Shown piece by piece: positions 47,091-56,922 of a DNA stretch of 64,000 nt. The translations under genes and the position numbers were made by a program. Each line of letters opens with the position of its first letter. Position 1 is the first letter of the stretch. The notes beneath the pieces are model-generated. The model saw only the letters and a program-made list of their open reading frames with translations. It made no database searches and had not been told where the DNA came from. Origin of the DNA: Sphingomonadaceae bacterium (GTDB lineage Bacteria; Pseudomonadota; Alphaproteobacteria; Sphingomonadales; Sphingomonadaceae); the NCBI GenBank assembly GCA_021300355.1, contig JAJTEF010000024.1:1-64000 (forward strand), read 5' to 3'.

Positions 47091-47219
47091 TTAGTTTGGT
47101 TCCGCTGCGGGCGATGCTGTTGCAGCATATATGGCTGCTGTGAGGACAAGATGTTTCATGGAAGGCGTGTCTAACAACCGTTTCCATTTCCGTCACGCTG
47201 AACTTGTTTGCGCGGGCGT

Positions 47220-47864
47220 TCAGCCGATGATGACTTCAATCGCCTTCGTCACGTCGTCAATCGGCGCCATGCCATCGACGCGGCTTACAAGGCCGCGGGC
47301 ATCGTAAAGGGGCAAGATCGGCTCGGTCTTTGCGCGATACTCCGCCATGCGGGTGCGGACGGTTTCTTCATTGTCATCGGGACGACGCTTAAATTCATGC
47401 GATCCACATTTGTCACATGTATCGGCTTTGACAGGTTTTTTGAAAACATCATGATAGCCATCACCGCAATTGGCACAGGTGAAACGGCCAACAACGCGTT
47501 CGACCAACGCGTCTTCGTCAACAACCAGTTCAATCACATAATGGAGCGTCCGTTGGCGTGCGGACAACAGGCCATCGAGAAGCGCGACTTGCGGCGCCGT
47601 GCGTGGGTAGCCGTCAAAAATCAGGCCCTTATCCGCAGGGATCGCATCCATATGCTCGCCAAGAATTTCGGCCATCAATTCGTCTGGGAAAAGCTTCCCC
47701 GCCTTCATGATCTCATCCGCCATTTTACCGACTTCAGTGCCCGCCTTTACGGCCGCGCGCAGGATGTCGCCGGTCGACAATTGCACCATGCCATATTTCT
47801 CGACGAGAAATGCAGCCTGCGTTCCTTTGCCTGCGCCAGGAGGCCCCAAAAGGATGATATTCAT
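47220..47864 (-). CDS. adk: Adenylate kinase, zinc-binding LID form
   Basis: The 214-residue protein has the P-loop GPPGAGKGT (residues 7-15), DGYPRT, and a LID with four cysteines, Cys130, Cys133, Cys150 and Cys153. These should bind zinc as in Gram-positive enzymes. It balances AMP, ADP and ATP. The position after secY is the standard place in the spc operon. Next to it, unusually, come rimB-like and rimK instead of rpsM. Confidence 0.96.
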   Translation of the reverse strand: MNIILLGPPGAGKGTQAAFLVEKYGMVQLSTGDILRAAVKAGTEVGKMADEIMKAGKLFPDELMAEILGEHMDAIPADKGLIFDGYPRTAPQVALLDGLLSARQRTLHYVIELVVDEDALVERVVGRFTCANCGDGYHDVFKKPVKADTCDKCGSHEFKRRPDDNEETVRTRMAEYRAKTEPILPLYDARGLVSRVDGMAPIDDVTKAIEVIIG

Positions 47865-47899
47865 GAAACGTGTCCCTGTTCGTTTCGATGTCGCACCCC

Positions 47900-49276
47900 T
47901 TAACGGGCGCGTCCACCCTTCAACTTGGCCTTCTTCAGCAAATCCCCATATTGGTGGGCGAGCAGATGGCTCTGGATCTGTGAAATCGTATCAATGGTGA
48001 CGTTGACCAAAATGAGCAAGCTCGTCCCGCCAATCGCAAAGAACTGCTGCTGGCCAGTTTGGGCCATGACATAGTCGGGCAACAAGCAGACCAAGGTCAG
48101 ATAGGCCGCACCCAACACGGTGATGCGTGTCAGAACATAATCCAGATAAGATTCCGTGTTCTTGCCCGGACGAATGCCCGGAATGAAGCCACCCGCTTTT
48201 TTCAGATTCTCGGATGTTTCTTCCGGATTGAACACCACAGCGGTGTAAAAGAAACAGAAGAAAATGATGCCGAGGCCATAGAGCGCCAGATACACCGGCT
48301 GCCCATGCGCCAAATATTGGTTCAACGTGATTACAAAGTCACCCATCGCGCTTTCACCCGCAACCTTGTTTCCACCAAGCTGCGTGATGGTGATCGGCAA
48401 AAGCAACAATGACGATGCAAAAATCGGCGGAATGACGCCAGCAGTGTTGATCTTCAATGGAAGATGGCTGCGGTCAGCCTGCATCATGCCGCGCTGCGTC
48501 GCGCGCTTTGGATATTGAATAAGCACCCGGCGCTGGCCGCGCTCCATGAAACAGATCAGCAAAGTCAGGCCGACGAACATCAACAAAAAGCCAACGATTA
48601 GAAAACCGCTTATCGATCCGGTCCGCCCACCTTCAAGAAGCTGTGCGAACAACCGTGGCATTTGGGCGACGATACCCGCCATGATGATCAACGAGATACC
48701 GTTGCCGATACCGCGCGACGTAATCTGCTCGCCTAACCACATCAGGAACATGGTGCCGCCGATAAGGCTGATAGTCGCAACGACGCGGAACATCAGGCCC
48801 GGCTCAACAACCGCGCTAATGCCATTGGCCGCAGCCAGGCTTTCGAGCCCTGCGGCGAGGAAATATCCCTGCACCGCGGTCAGGAAAACCGTGCCGTAAC
48901 GCGTATATTGATTGAGTTTCTTGCGTCCGCTCTCGCCCTCTTTCTTGATGGCAGCAAGCGTTGGCGACAGCGATGAAGCGAGCTGCACCACGATCGACGC
49001 AGTAATATAGGGCATGACGCCAAGCGCGATGAGGCTCATGCGCTCAAGGCTGCCGCCCGAGAAAGTGTTGAAGATGTCGAGAACGCCGCCAGCGGCGTTG
49101 TTCGCATAAAGGGCTGCTTGCGCGATGGGGTCAACGCCCGGCAGCGGCACGAAGCTCAGCATCCGGAATATGATGAGCGCGCCGATAGTGAACCAGATGC
49201 GGTTCTTAAGCTCCGTTGCCTGCCCGAACTTCGATAAATTGAGGTTCGAGGCCATTTGGTCGGCCCTAGATGCCAT
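47900..49276 (-). CDS. secY: Preprotein translocase subunit SecY
   Basis: The 458-residue protein has the ten membrane segments of SecY. The N-terminal region ATELKNRIWFTIGALIIFRM and plug region are present, and so are conserved NLKKAGGFIPGIRPGKNTESYLDYVL and the C-terminal YGDLLKKAKLKGGRAR. It forms the protein-conducting channel with SecE and SecG. The start at 49276 (MASRADQM) is preferred over an in-frame ATG 13 codons upstream. A 172-base spacer with a hairpin separates it from rplO. Confidence 0.97.
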   Translation of the reverse strand: MASRADQMASNLNLSKFGQATELKNRIWFTIGALIIFRMLSFVPLPGVDPIAQAALYANNAAGGVLDIFNTFSGGSLERMSLIALGVMPYITASIVVQLASSLSPTLAAIKKEGESGRKKLNQYTRYGTVFLTAVQGYFLAAGLESLAAANGISAVVEPGLMFRVVATISLIGGTMFLMWLGEQITSRGIGNGISLIIMAGIVAQMPRLFAQLLEGGRTGSISGFLIVGFLLMFVGLTLLICFMERGQRRVLIQYPKRATQRGMMQADRSHLPLKINTAGVIPPIFASSLLLLPITITQLGGNKVAGESAMGDFVITLNQYLAHGQPVYLALYGLGIIFFCFFYTAVVFNPEETSENLKKAGGFIPGIRPGKNTESYLDYVLTRITVLGAAYLTLVCLLPDYVMAQTGQQQFFAIGGTSLLILVNVTIDTISQIQSHLLAHQYGDLLKKAKLKGGRAR

Positions 49277-49390
49277 GATATACGTTCCTTGGTTCCGGAT
49301 TAACCGTGAATGCACTGTAATCGCGCAACGGCTTCACCCCAAAAATTTCGCCTGACTGTATCTGGACGAACCCCAGAAATGTCAAACCCC

Positions 49391-49419
49391 GCCAGCCCAT
49401 ATCGGGAAGCGGGGCTGGC
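49391..49419 (-). promoter_or_regulatory. Hairpin between rplO and secY, possible attenuator
   Basis: GCCAGCCC and GGGCTGGC form a perfect eight-pair stem around 13 bases, 30 bases past the rplO stop, followed on the minus strand by GGGGUUUGACAUUU. The tail is weak for a terminator. It could cut down secY-adk transcription or mark a processing site. Other gene junctions in the supercluster are far tighter. Confidence 0.5.
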
Positions 49420-49448
49420 ATGACAAGAGCGAAGTCGTCGCCCCCGTC

Positions 49449-49985
49449 TTATTTCTTGGCCGCAGCTTCTTTAGCAGCGTTCTTGACTGACGATTTCTTT
49501 GCAGCGGCTTTTTCCGATGCAGAGACCTTCACCAGCACTTCAACCTTGCCACCGGCCTTTTCAACGGCCTCAACGGCTGCCTTCGAAGCACCGGCAACAG
49601 AGAAGTTAACCTTGGAGGTGAGTTCACCCTTAGCCAACAAACGGACGCCGTCCTTGCCACCACGTGCAAGACCAGCTGCCTTCAACGCCGCATGGTCAAC
49701 AACAGCTTTGATGTCGATTTTCTTGGCATCGATAAACTTCTGGATCATGCCCAGATTTACTTCCGCATGGTCCTTGGCGAAGATGTTGTTGAAGCCGCGC
49801 TTTGGAATACGCATGTGAAGTGGCATCTGGCCGCCTTCAAATCCGTTGATAGAAACACCCGAACGGCTGGTCTGACCCTTTTGGCCGCGACCCGAGGTCT
49901 TGCCTTTGCCCGAACCAATACCACGGCCAACGCGCATACGGCGATGGCGGGCGCCTTCGTTGTCTTTAATGTCATTCAATTTCAT
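49449..49985 (-). CDS. rplO: 50S ribosomal protein L15 with Lys/Ala-rich tail
   Basis: The 178-residue protein starts [22 protein letters not shown] and has the [15 protein letters not shown] loop typical of L15. The core ends near residue 150 and an Ala/Lys-rich tail ([18 protein letters not shown], described) follows, longer than in E. coli (144 residues). L15 is an assembly protein of the large subunit. It follows rpmD by about 40 bases. Confidence 0.96.
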   Translation of the reverse strand: MKLNDIKDNEGARHRRMRVGRGIGSGKGKTSGRGQKGQTSRSGVSINGFEGGQMPLHMRIPKRGFNNIFAKDHAEVNLGMIQKFIDAKKIDIKAVVDHAALKAAGLARGGKDGVRLLAKGELTSKVNFSVAGASKAAVEAVEKAGGKVEVLVKVSASEKAAAKKSSVKNAAKEAAAKK

Positions 49986-50024
49986 GTCGTGCACTCGCTT
50001 TCGCTTTAATTCGCGCTGATGTTA

Positions 50025-50201
50025 TCAGTCCTGAATTTGGACCATGTGACGAACTGTGCGGATCATTCCGCGCACTTCGGCTGTGTCTTCGATTTCGACA
50101 ACGCGGTTCATTTTGTCAAGGCCAAGGCCCTTCAAAGTTGCGCGCTGTGAGGCTGGACGGCGGATCGGCGAACCGGTCTGCTTCAGTTTAATCTTCGCCA
50201 T
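50025..50201 (-). CDS. rpmD: 50S ribosomal protein L30
   Basis: This 58-residue protein begins [20 protein letters not shown] and continues [18 protein letters not shown]. This is the single-domain bacterial L30 with its conserved SPIRR and GLGL motifs. It lies between rpsE (five bases away) and rplO, its standard place in the spc operon. Confidence 0.95.
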   Translation of the reverse strand: MAKIKLKQTGSPIRRPASQRATLKGLGLDKMNRVVEIEDTAEVRGMIRTVRHMVQIQD

Positions 50202-50206
50202 ATCGA

Positions 50207-50902
50207 TTACTCCGCAATAGCTTCTGCGTCGGCTTCAGCAGTTTTGCTGCCACCGCGACCAAGAAGGTCGGCGATTTTCTTGCCGCGACGCTGCGCTACT
50301 GACTTGGGGCTGGTCTGTTCAGACAGCGCCGCGAAAGTAGCACGGATCATGTTGTAAGGGTTCGACGTACCGACCGACTTGGTCACAACGTCCGCAACGC
50401 CCAGGCTTTCGAAGACAGCGCGCATTGGGCCACCTGCGATGATGCCGGTACCGGCTGGTGCCGAACGCAACGTCACCTTGCCAGCGCCGAAATGGCCCTT
50501 GCCGTCGTGATGCAACGTACGACCATCTTTCAGGGCGACGCGGATCATCGATTTCTTGGCAGCTGCAGTCGCTTTGTTGATGGCTTCTGGCACTTCGCGT
50601 GCTTTACCATGACCAAAACCTACGCGACCTTGACCGTCACCAACAACGACGAGTGCCGCAAAACCGAAGCGCTTACCGCCCTTAACAGTTTTCGAAACGC
50701 GGTTGATGTGAACGAGCTTTTCGATCGTGCCATCATCTTCTTCCTGTGCAGGACGACGATCGTTGTTACGACCACGGCCACCGCCACCACGGTTATCACC
50801 GCCGCCGCCACGACCGCCGCGACCGCGACGTTGACCTTCGGCTGCTTCAGGAGCTGCGCCGTCAGTCACAGGAACAGTGCTTTCAGTGTTTTCAGCCATC
50901 AT
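50207..50902 (-). CDS. rpsE: 30S ribosomal protein S5 with RGG-like N-terminal extension
   Basis: The 231-residue protein has a normal S5 core from about residue 65 ([20 protein letters not shown], then [16 protein letters not shown]). Before it is an extension of about 60 residues. This has an acidic part followed by repeated GRGGRGGGG and [10 protein letters not shown] segments, resembling RGG RNA-binding tracts. E. coli S5 has only 167 residues. S5 lies at the mRNA entry of the small subunit. Start at 50902 or the next ATG (50899); the first overlaps the rplR stop. Confidence 0.95.
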   Translation of the reverse strand: MMAENTESTVPVTDGAAPEAAEGQRRGRGGRGGGGDNRGGGGRGRNNDRRPAQEEDDGTIEKLVHINRVSKTVKGGKRFGFAALVVVGDGQGRVGFGHGKAREVPEAINKATAAAKKSMIRVALKDGRTLHHDGKGHFGAGKVTLRSAPAGTGIIAGGPMRAVFESLGVADVVTKSVGTSNPYNMIRATFAALSEQTSPKSVAQRRGKKIADLLGRGGSKTAEADAEAIAE

Positions 50903-51255
50903 CAGAACTCCAATCCGCCTTCGCGCGCTGCATCAGCAAGCGCTTTGACGCGACCGTGGAACAGGAACCCGCCACGATCAAAAACCACGCTGGAAATGCC
51001 AGCTTTCTTAGCAGCTTCGGCTACCCGCTTGCCAACATCAGCCGCAGCTTCAGTTGTCGAGCCGTTCTTAGCCTTCACGTCCTTGTCGAGGGTCGAAGCA
51101 GACGCGATGGTCGCGCCCTTCGAATCGTCAATGACTTGCGCATAGATGTGGCGACCAGTGCGGTGCACGGAAAGACGAGGACGTCCAGCAACCTGCGCCC
51201 GCAATTTCGAACGAACGCGTTGACGGCGCCTTGCAAAGAGAGACAATTTTGCCAT
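50902..51255 (-). CDS. rplR: 50S ribosomal protein L18
   Basis: The 117-residue protein starts [19 protein letters not shown] and has [20 protein letters not shown], then [26 protein letters not shown], a complete L18. It binds 5S rRNA in the central protuberance together with L5. Its start overlaps the rplF stop by one base, and its stop overlaps the rpsE start. Confidence 0.96.
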   Translation of the reverse strand: MAKLSLFARRRQRVRSKLRAQVAGRPRLSVHRTGRHIYAQVIDDSKGATIASASTLDKDVKAKNGSTTEAAADVGKRVAEAAKKAGISSVVFDRGGFLFHGRVKALADAAREGGLEF

Positions 51256-51788
51256 TATTTCTTCTTCCCTTCCTTGCGGAAGATATACTCGCCGCGGTAC
51301 TTGATGCCCTTGCCCTTATATGGCTCTGGCTTCCTCCAGCGACGGATTTCAGCAGCAACCTGCCCAACCTTCTGCTTGTCGATACCTGAAATTTCCACCG
51401 TGGTGTTATCAGGTGTCTTGATTTCGATGCCCTCTGGGATCGCGAAGTCGACATCATGGCTGTAACCAAGTTGAAGCTTCAACATCTTGCCTTGGCTGTT
51501 TGCACGATAACCAACGCCGGTGATTTCGAGGACTTTCGTAAAGCCTTCGGTCACACCCGTAACGAGGTTCTGTACCAGCGTACGCTGCATACCCCAAAAC
51601 GCGCGGGCTGCCTTGCTGCCATTGGCAGGCTTTACCGAAAGGCCGTCTTCCTGCATCTCGTAGGAGATAAGGTCGCTCATAGGCATTTTCAGTTCGCCCT
51701 TCGGTCCTTTGACCGAAAGCGTGCCCGCTTCCATGCTGGCGGTTACGCCGGCAGGAATGGGAACAGGTTTCTTACCAATGCGGCTCAT
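51255..51788 (-). CDS. rplF: 50S ribosomal protein L6
   Basis: This 177-residue protein begins [15 protein letters not shown] and includes [15 protein letters not shown] and the C-terminal [20 protein letters not shown], diagnostic of L6. It sits at the base of the L7/L12 stalk near the factor-binding site. Starts and stops of rpsH, rplF and rplR touch each other by one base, so ribosomes probably pass from gene to gene. Confidence 0.97.
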   Translation of the reverse strand: MSRIGKKPVPIPAGVTASMEAGTLSVKGPKGELKMPMSDLISYEMQEDGLSVKPANGSKAARAFWGMQRTLVQNLVTGVTEGFTKVLEITGVGYRANSQGKMLKLQLGYSHDVDFAIPEGIEIKTPDNTTVEISGIDKQKVGQVAAEIRRWRKPEPYKGKGIKYRGEYIFRKEGKKK

Positions 51789-52183
51789 TAGAATACCTCC
51801 GCCAGGATTTCGCCGCCGACATTCTGTGCGCGCGCTTCGGCGTCAGACAGAACGCCCTTTGGCGTCGAAACGATGGTGATGCCAAGGCCGTTGCGGATAA
51901 TCGGAAGCTCTTGGCTTCCTGAATATACGCGGCGACCAGGCTTCGAAACGCGGGCGACATGCTGAATAGCAGGGGCGCCTTCGAAATATTTCAGCTCGAT
52001 GCGGATGCCCTTATGTGCACCCAAAGCTTCTTCGCTGTAACCGCGAATATAGCCTTCACGCTGCAGAACATCGAGAACGCGGGTCCGCAGGCTGGACGCT
52101 GGCGAGACTACAGAGTCTTTCTTCGCCCGCTGGCCGTTGCGGATACGGGTGAGCATATCACCCAAAGGATCGGTCATTGCCAT
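51788..52183 (-). CDS. rpsH: 30S ribosomal protein S8
   Basis: The 131-residue protein begins [18 protein letters not shown]; the second Met is also possible. It ends with the usual S8 block [29 protein letters not shown]8 binds helix 21 of 16S rRNA early in assembly. In E. coli it also represses the spc operon by binding mRNA near rplE. No comparable mRNA structure was evident to me near rplE here. Confidence 0.96.
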   Translation of the reverse strand: MAMTDPLGDMLTRIRNGQRAKKDSVVSPASSLRTRVLDVLQREGYIRGYSEEALGAHKGIRIELKYFEGAPAIQHVARVSKPGRRVYSGSQELPIIRNGLGITIVSTPKGVLSDAEARAQNVGGEILAEVF

Positions 52184-52194
52184 CTATCTTATCC

Positions 52195-52500
52195 TTACCA
52201 GCTCGACTTCGTAACGCCCGGGATCATGCCCTTATTGGCAAGATTACGCAGTTCGATACGGTTCAGCTTGAATTTACGGTACACGCCGCGAGGACGCCCG
52301 GTGGTTTCGCAACGGTTACGCACGCGGTGCGGGTTACCATTGCGGGGAATTTCAGCCATTTTCAGGCGTGCAATCAAACGCTCGCTGTCATCCAACGACT
52401 GGTCTTTCGCCATCGCCTTCAACTTCGCATAACGTCCGGCGTATTTTTTCGCCAGCTTCTTGCGACGCTCGTTCTTGTTTATGGAGCTCAGTTTAGCCAT
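52195..52500 (-). CDS. rpsN: 30S ribosomal protein S14
   Basis: The 101-residue form is the long, zinc-free type of S14, as the C-terminal CxxC pairs are absent. It begins [20 protein letters not shown] and ends [21 protein letters not shown], with conserved [17 protein letters not shown]14 lies in the head of the small subunit. Its start overlaps the rplE stop by one base. Confidence 0.96.
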   Translation of the reverse strand: MAKLSSINKNERRKKLAKKYAGRYAKLKAMAKDQSLDDSERLIARLKMAEIPRNGNPHRVRNRCETTGRPRGVYRKFKLNRIELRNLANKGMIPGVTKSSW

Positions 52501-53084
52501 TATGCAGCCGCCTTTTCGTCAGCTTCTTCTACAGGGAACGGGAAGCCGAACAGCTTAAGCAGTTCGCGCGCCTCGTCGTCCGAGTTTGCCGAAGTCGTTA
52601 CGATCACATCCATGCCGCGCACCGTGTCGATGGCGTCATAGCTGATTTCTGGGAAAATGATCTGTTCCTTGAGACCCATCGCAAAGTTGCCACGGCCGTC
52701 AAAGCTCTTTGGGTTCAGGCCACGGAAATCGCGAATGCGTGGCATTGCGATGGTGACGAGGCGATCCAAGAATTCATACATCTGGGCGCCACGAAGCGTT
52801 ACTTTCACGCCGATTGGCATGCCTTCACGCAGCTTGAAGCCAGCGATGGATTTCTTCGCCTTGGTGATGACTGGCTTTTGACCAGCGATCAGTTCCATTT
52901 CAGCAAGAGCGGTCGTAACCTTCTTCTTGTCCTGCGAACCTTCACCAACACCCATGTTGAGTGTGATCTTTTCGATCTTTGGCACTGCGAAGCGGTTTGT
53001 GTAACCGAACTTTTCAGTCAAGCCCTTGACGACGGCGTCGTCGTACAGCTTCTTCATACGTGGAGTATATTTGGTATCAGCCAC
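52500..53084 (-). CDS. rplE: 50S ribosomal protein L5
   Basis: The 194-residue protein contains [22 protein letters not shown], then [16 protein letters not shown] and [17 protein letters not shown], the L5 signature regions. The C-terminus has a short acidic extension (EEADEKAAA). L5 contacts 5S rRNA and P-site tRNA. Its start overlaps the rplX stop by eight bases. Confidence 0.97.
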   Translation of the reverse strand: MADTKYTPRMKKLYDDAVVKGLTEKFGYTNRFAVPKIEKITLNMGVGEGSQDKKKVTTALAEMELIAGQKPVITKAKKSIAGFKLREGMPIGVKVTLRGAQMYEFLDRLVTIAMPRIRDFRGLNPKSFDGRGNFAMGLKEQIIFPEISYDAIDTVRGMDVIVTTSANSDDEARELLKLFGFPFPVEEADEKAAA

Positions 53085-53397
53085 TGATCGTCTCCCCGGA
53101 CTTCACGGCCACACGGACCTTCTTGCCGTCCTTGGTTTCCACGCGAACGCGTGTTGCCTTGCCTGTTTTCGGATCCGCCAAAGCCACATTCGAAATGTGC
53201 AGCGGTGCTTCAAAGCGATCGAGACCGCCCTGCGGGTTTGCCTGCGAAGCTTTCCGGTGACGCACAGCAATGTTGACGCCTGCGACGACGACTTTGCTGT
53301 CCTTAGGCATTACGGCGGTTACTTCGCCGGACTTGCCCTTGTCTTTACCGGCGAGCACGACGACCGTGTCACCCTTTTTGATTTTTGCCAGAGCCAT
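53077..53397 (-). CDS. rplX: 50S ribosomal protein L24
   Basis: This 106-residue protein begins [26 protein letters not shown], a KOW motif, and continues with [23 protein letters not shown], both typical of L24. It is one of the two initiators of 50S assembly. It follows rplN by two bases. Confidence 0.96.
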   Translation of the reverse strand: MALAKIKKGDTVVVLAGKDKGKSGEVTAVMPKDSKVVVAGVNIAVRHRKASQANPQGGLDRFEAPLHISNVALADPKTGKATRVRVETKDGKKVRVAVKSGETISG

Positions 53398-53399
53398 TG

Positions 53400-53768
53400 T
53401 TATAGCACCTCCGGTGCCAAGCTGATGATTTTCATGTGGTTCTTGGCGCGCAACTCACGAACCACTGGTCCGAAAATACGTGTGCCAATCGGCTCCTTGT
53501 TGTTACCGATAAGAACGGCAGCATTGGAGTCGAAGCGAATAACCGAACCGTCTGCACGGCGGATGTCTTTGCGGGTACGAACGATAACGGCCTTGTGCAC
53601 GTCACCCTTCTTTACCTTGCCGCGCGGTGCAGCTTCTTTGATCGACACCACGATGATGTCGCCCACGCCAGCTACGCGACGCTTGGAACCGCCAAGCACC
53701 TTGATGCACTGAACGCGCTTTGCGCCGCTGTTGTCCGCAACATCGAGATTGGATTGCATTTGAATCAT
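53400..53768 (-). CDS. rplN: 50S ribosomal protein L14
   Basis: The protein has 122 residues, exactly the usual length. It begins [27 protein letters not shown] and includes [18 protein letters not shown] and [14 protein letters not shown]14 forms the intersubunit bridge B8 and is the docking site of the silencing factor RsfS. It follows rpsQ by four bases. Confidence 0.97.
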   Translation of the reverse strand: MIQMQSNLDVADNSGAKRVQCIKVLGGSKRRVAGVGDIIVVSIKEAAPRGKVKKGDVHKAVIVRTRKDIRRADGSVIRFDSNAAVLIGNNKEPIGTRIFGPVVRELRAKNHMKIISLAPEVL

Positions 53769-53772
53769 GGAA

Positions 53773-54036
53773 TCAATCCTCCTTCGTTGCGGCGACCGGG
53801 GCGGCAGCGTCAGCTACCAAGCGCCAGGTCTTGTTTTTGGAAATCGGCGCGCACTCTTCGATGCGGACGACTTGGCCTTCTTTCACGACGTTGTTTTCGT
53901 CATGGGCGTGATACTTCTTCGTGCGACGAATGATCTTGCCGTAAAGCGGGTGCTTCACTTTGCGCTCGACGAGAACGACAATGGTCTTGTCATTCTTGTC
54001 GGAGACCACGGTCCCTGTGAGAATACGTTTTGGCAT
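53773..54036 (-). CDS. rpsQ: 30S ribosomal protein S17
   Basis: Starting at 54036 ([19 protein letters not shown]) the protein has 87 residues. [20 protein letters not shown] and [17 protein letters not shown] are the conserved S17 parts. An in-frame start further upstream would run through the rpmC gene and is rejected. S17 is an early 16S rRNA binder. A GGAGCTA ribosome site lies close before the ATG. Confidence 0.96.
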   Translation of the reverse strand: MPKRILTGTVVSDKNDKTIVVLVERKVKHPLYGKIIRRTKKYHAHDENNVVKEGQVVRIEECAPISKNKTWRLVADAAAPVAATKED

Positions 54037-54046
54037 GGGTAGCTCC

Positions 54047-54256
54047 TTATGCCGTCTTTGCGGCGGCGCGCTGGCGCTCACCCTGCAGGGTTTTGATGCG
54101 GGCGATGTCACGACGCACTTCACGCACACGTGCCGGCTTTTCCATCTGGCCAGTGGCCGATTGGAAACGCAGGTTAAACGCTTCGCGCTTCAATTCGCCG
54201 AGCTGAACAGCAAGCTGATCGTCGCTCTTGACGCGGAGATCTTCGGTTTTGCTCAT
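54047..54256 (-). CDS. rpmC: 50S ribosomal protein L29
   Basis: The 69-residue protein has [27 protein letters not shown] and [15 protein letters not shown], the two-helix L29 pattern. L29 lies at the tunnel exit and with L23 helps form the docking site for trigger factor and SRP. It starts one base after the rplP stop. Confidence 0.95.
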   Translation of the reverse strand: MSKTEDLRVKSDDQLAVQLGELKREAFNLRFQSATGQMEKPARVREVRRDIARIKTLQGERQRAAAKTA

Positions 54257-54257
54257 C

Positions 54258-54692
54258 TTATGATGCTCCCAGATGCGAGGTGTCGCCGAGACGCGCCACG
54301 ACCTTGGTCTTGATTGGCAGTTTCATGGCTGCGCGCTGAAATGCGACAGCTGCGATTGGACCGGGAACACCGTCGAGTTCAAACATGATACGGCCAGGCT
54401 TAACCTTGGCTGCCCAATATTCGACCGAACCCTTGCCCTTACCCTGACGAACTTCGGCAGGCTTTTTCGTGACCGGCACGTCTGGGAAGATACGGATCCA
54501 CAAACGGCCCTGACGGCGGATGTGACGCGTAATCGCGCGGCGAGCCGCTTCGATTTGACGTGCGGTAATCCGCTCTGGCTCAAGCGCCTTCAGGCCGTAT
54601 GAACCGAAGTTCAGGTCAGACCCGCCCTTGGCTTCGCCCTTGATGCGTCCCTTGAACTGCTTGCGGAACTTTGTTTTCTTTGGTTGCAACAT
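54258..54692 (-). CDS. rplP: 50S ribosomal protein L16
   Basis: This 144-residue protein begins [19 protein letters not shown] and has [26 protein letters not shown], typical of L16. L16 shapes the A-site region near the peptidyl-transferase centre. It follows rpsC by 16 bases. Confidence 0.97.
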   Translation of the reverse strand: MLQPKKTKFRKQFKGRIKGEAKGGSDLNFGSYGLKALEPERITARQIEAARRAITRHIRRQGRLWIRIFPDVPVTKKPAEVRQGKGKGSVEYWAAKVKPGRIMFELDGVPGPIAAVAFQRAAMKLPIKTKVVARLGDTSHLGAS

Positions 54693-54708
54693 GTCTAGTT
54701 CCTAACCT

Positions 54709-55413
54709 TTAGCGGCGGTCAGACTGCGGACGAACGCCGGAAGTCTGCGCTTCCATCATCAGTCGGTCAGTTGCCATTGGGTCATGACCCAAGATTTCGC
54801 CTTTGAAGATCCAGCATTTAATGCCGATGATGCCATAAGCAGTCAGTGCTTCGGCTTCGGCATAGTCAATGTTGGCACGAAGCGTATGCGCAGGCACGCG
54901 GCCTTCACGGTACGATTCAACGCGTGCGATTTCCGCGCCGCCCAAACGACCACCGCAGGTAATCTTGATACCTTCTGCACCCAAACGCATCGCCGATTGC
55001 ATCGCGCGCTTCATGGCACGACGGAATGCGATACGACGGATAAGCTGGTCAGCAATACCCTGCGCTACGAGCTTCGCGTCGACTTCCGGCTTGCGGATTT
55101 CAACGATGTTCAACGACACTTCGGCGGTGGTGAACTTATTGATCTGCTTTTTCAGCTTCTCAATGTCCGCACCCTTCTTGCCGATGATCACGCCGGGACG
55201 TGCTGCGTAGATTGAAACGCGGCAATTCTTGGCAGGACGCTCGATGACGACCTTTGAAATCGCTGCTTGTGGCAGTGTTTCAAAGATGAACTTGCGGATC
55301 TTGATATCTTCCAGAAGCATGCGGCCATATTCCGCACCTTCGGCGTACCAACGGCTATCCCAAGTCCGGTTGATCTGCAGGCGAAGCCCGATTGGATTTG
55401 ATTTCTGACCCAT
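54709..55413 (-). CDS. rpsC: 30S ribosomal protein S3
   Basis: The 234-residue protein starts [22 protein letters not shown]. It has the KH domain with [17 protein letters not shown] and the C-terminal [16 protein letters not shown]3 surrounds the mRNA entry channel and has helicase activity with S4 and S5. It follows rplV by three bases. Confidence 0.97.
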   Translation of the reverse strand: MGQKSNPIGLRLQINRTWDSRWYAEGAEYGRMLLEDIKIRKFIFETLPQAAISKVVIERPAKNCRVSIYAARPGVIIGKKGADIEKLKKQINKFTTAEVSLNIVEIRKPEVDAKLVAQGIADQLIRRIAFRRAMKRAMQSAMRLGAEGIKITCGGRLGGAEIARVESYREGRVPAHTLRANIDYAEAEALTAYGIIGIKCWIFKGEILGHDPMATDRLMMEAQTSGVRPQSDRR

Positions 55414-55416
55414 GAC

Positions 55417-55797
55417 TTATGCCTCTTCTTGCTGTTCACGCACAACGATGCGCAGACGGCTGAATGGTTTGATGATCCGGCTCGATTTGCCGCGGCCACG
55501 TGCCATGAAACGCTTCATGGTCAGTGCCTTGCCAACGCTTGCCTCGGCAACGACAAGGCTGTCGACGTCAAGGTTGTGGTTGTTTTCGGCGTTGGCGATG
55601 GCGGATGCCAGAACCTTGCGCACGTCTTCTGCCATTCCCTTTGTGGAGAATTTCAGAATGTTGAGCGCGTCTTCGGCTTTCTTGCCACGGATCAGCGCGG
55701 CAACGAGGCCAAGCTTCTGGGCCGAACCACGAATGGTTGTGCCCACTGCCAGAGCTTCATTGTCGGCGACGCGACGGGGTGCGGATGCCTTACCCAT
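55417..55797 (-). CDS. rplV: 50S ribosomal protein L22
   Basis: The 126-residue protein includes [36 protein letters not shown] and a C-terminal [20 protein letters not shown]. The hairpin at residues about 80-100 reaches into the peptide tunnel and is a known macrolide-resistance site; nothing unusual is seen there. It shares one base with rpsS. Confidence 0.96.
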   Translation of the reverse strand: MGKASAPRRVADNEALAVGTTIRGSAQKLGLVAALIRGKKAEDALNILKFSTKGMAEDVRKVLASAIANAENNHNLDVDSLVVAEASVGKALTMKRFMARGRGKSSRIIKPFSRLRIVVREQQEEA

Positions 55798-56072
55798 TAG
55801 CGTTTGCCCTTCTTATCTGCGCCATGGCCATGATAAGTACGCGTTGGAGCGAACTCACCAAGCTTATGGCCGACCATGTCCTCATTCACCGAAACGGGAA
55901 TGAACTTGTGGCCATTATAGACGCTGAACGTCAGGCCAACGAACTGAGGCAGGATTGTCGAGCGACGCGACCAAGTCTTGATCGGCGCAGCCTTCGATGC
56001 TTCCTGAGCGGTTTCTGCTTTTTTCAGCAGATAGAGGTCAACAAACGGACCTTTCCAGACGGAACGAGACAT
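55797..56072 (-). CDS. rpsS: 30S ribosomal protein S19
   Basis: This 91-residue protein starts [20 protein letters not shown] and includes [25 protein letters not shown], a standard S19. It lies in the head of the small subunit and forms a bridge with L5. It follows rplB by three bases. Confidence 0.97.
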   Translation of the reverse strand: MSRSVWKGPFVDLYLLKKAETAQEASKAAPIKTWSRRSTILPQFVGLTFSVYNGHKFIPVSVNEDMVGHKLGEFAPTRTYHGHGADKKGKR

Positions 56073-56075
56073 GAG

Positions 56076-56912
56076 TTACCTCTTCTTCTTAGCATGCCGC
56101 GAACGGATGATCATCCGGTCGGTCGACTTGTTGCTGCGGGTACGAGCACCCTTTGTTGGCTTACCCCAAGGTGTAACCGGATGACGGCCACCTGATGTAC
56201 GACCTTCACCACCACCATGCGGGTGATCGACAGGGTTCTTAGCAACACCGCGCGTCAGCGGGCGAATGCCGCGCCAGCGATTGCGGCCTGCTTTGGCAAG
56301 GGTCGTGTTCGAGTTGTCAGGGTTCGAAACCGCGCCAACTGTACCCATGCACGTGCCGAGAATGTAGCGCTGCTCGCCTGAGTTCAGGCGAACGATAACG
56401 CGGCCACCGTCACGACCGACCAGCTGCACATATGTGCCTGCCGAACGTGCGATCTGGCCACCCTTACCGGGCTTCATTTCGATGTTGTGGCAAATCGTAC
56501 CAACCGGCATCTGGCTCAGCAACATGGCGTTGCCTGGCTTAACGTCGGTCTTTTCGCCGGCAACAACAACGTCGCCTACGGCAAGACGCTGTGGTGCAAG
56601 GATGTAGGCCAGTTCACCATCTTCGTACTTTACAAGTGCGATGAAGGCCGAACGGTTGGGGTCATATTCCAGACGCTCAACAGTTGCAGGCATATCCCAT
56701 TTACGACGCTTAAAGTCGATCAGACGATATTTTTGCTTATGACCGCCGCCGATACCGCGCGAAGTCACGTGACCCTTGTTGTTACGGCCGCCGGTCTTGC
56801 TCTTACCTTCGGTCAGTCCCTTAACAGGACCGCCTTTGTAGAGGCTCGACCGGTCAACCAGCACAAGGCCGCGACGGGCGGGGCTAGTTGGTTTGTAGCT
56901 TTTGAGTGCCAT
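56076..56912 (-). CDS. rplB: 50S ribosomal protein L2
   Basis: The 278-residue protein starts [21 protein letters not shown] and carries [21 protein letters not shown] and the peptidyl-transferase-proximal [34 protein letters not shown] region, including its essential His. L2 is one of the most conserved ribosomal proteins. It follows rplW by ten bases. Confidence 0.97.
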   Translation of the reverse strand: MALKSYKPTSPARRGLVLVDRSSLYKGGPVKGLTEGKSKTGGRNNKGHVTSRGIGGGHKQKYRLIDFKRRKWDMPATVERLEYDPNRSAFIALVKYEDGELAYILAPQRLAVGDVVVAGEKTDVKPGNAMLLSQMPVGTICHNIEMKPGKGGQIARSAGTYVQLVGRDGGRVIVRLNSGEQRYILGTCMGTVGAVSNPDNSNTTLAKAGRNRWRGIRPLTRGVAKNPVDHPHGGGEGRTSGGRHPVTPWGKPTKGARTRSNKSTDRMIIRSRHAKKKR

Positions 56913-56922
56913 TATCCTGCCC

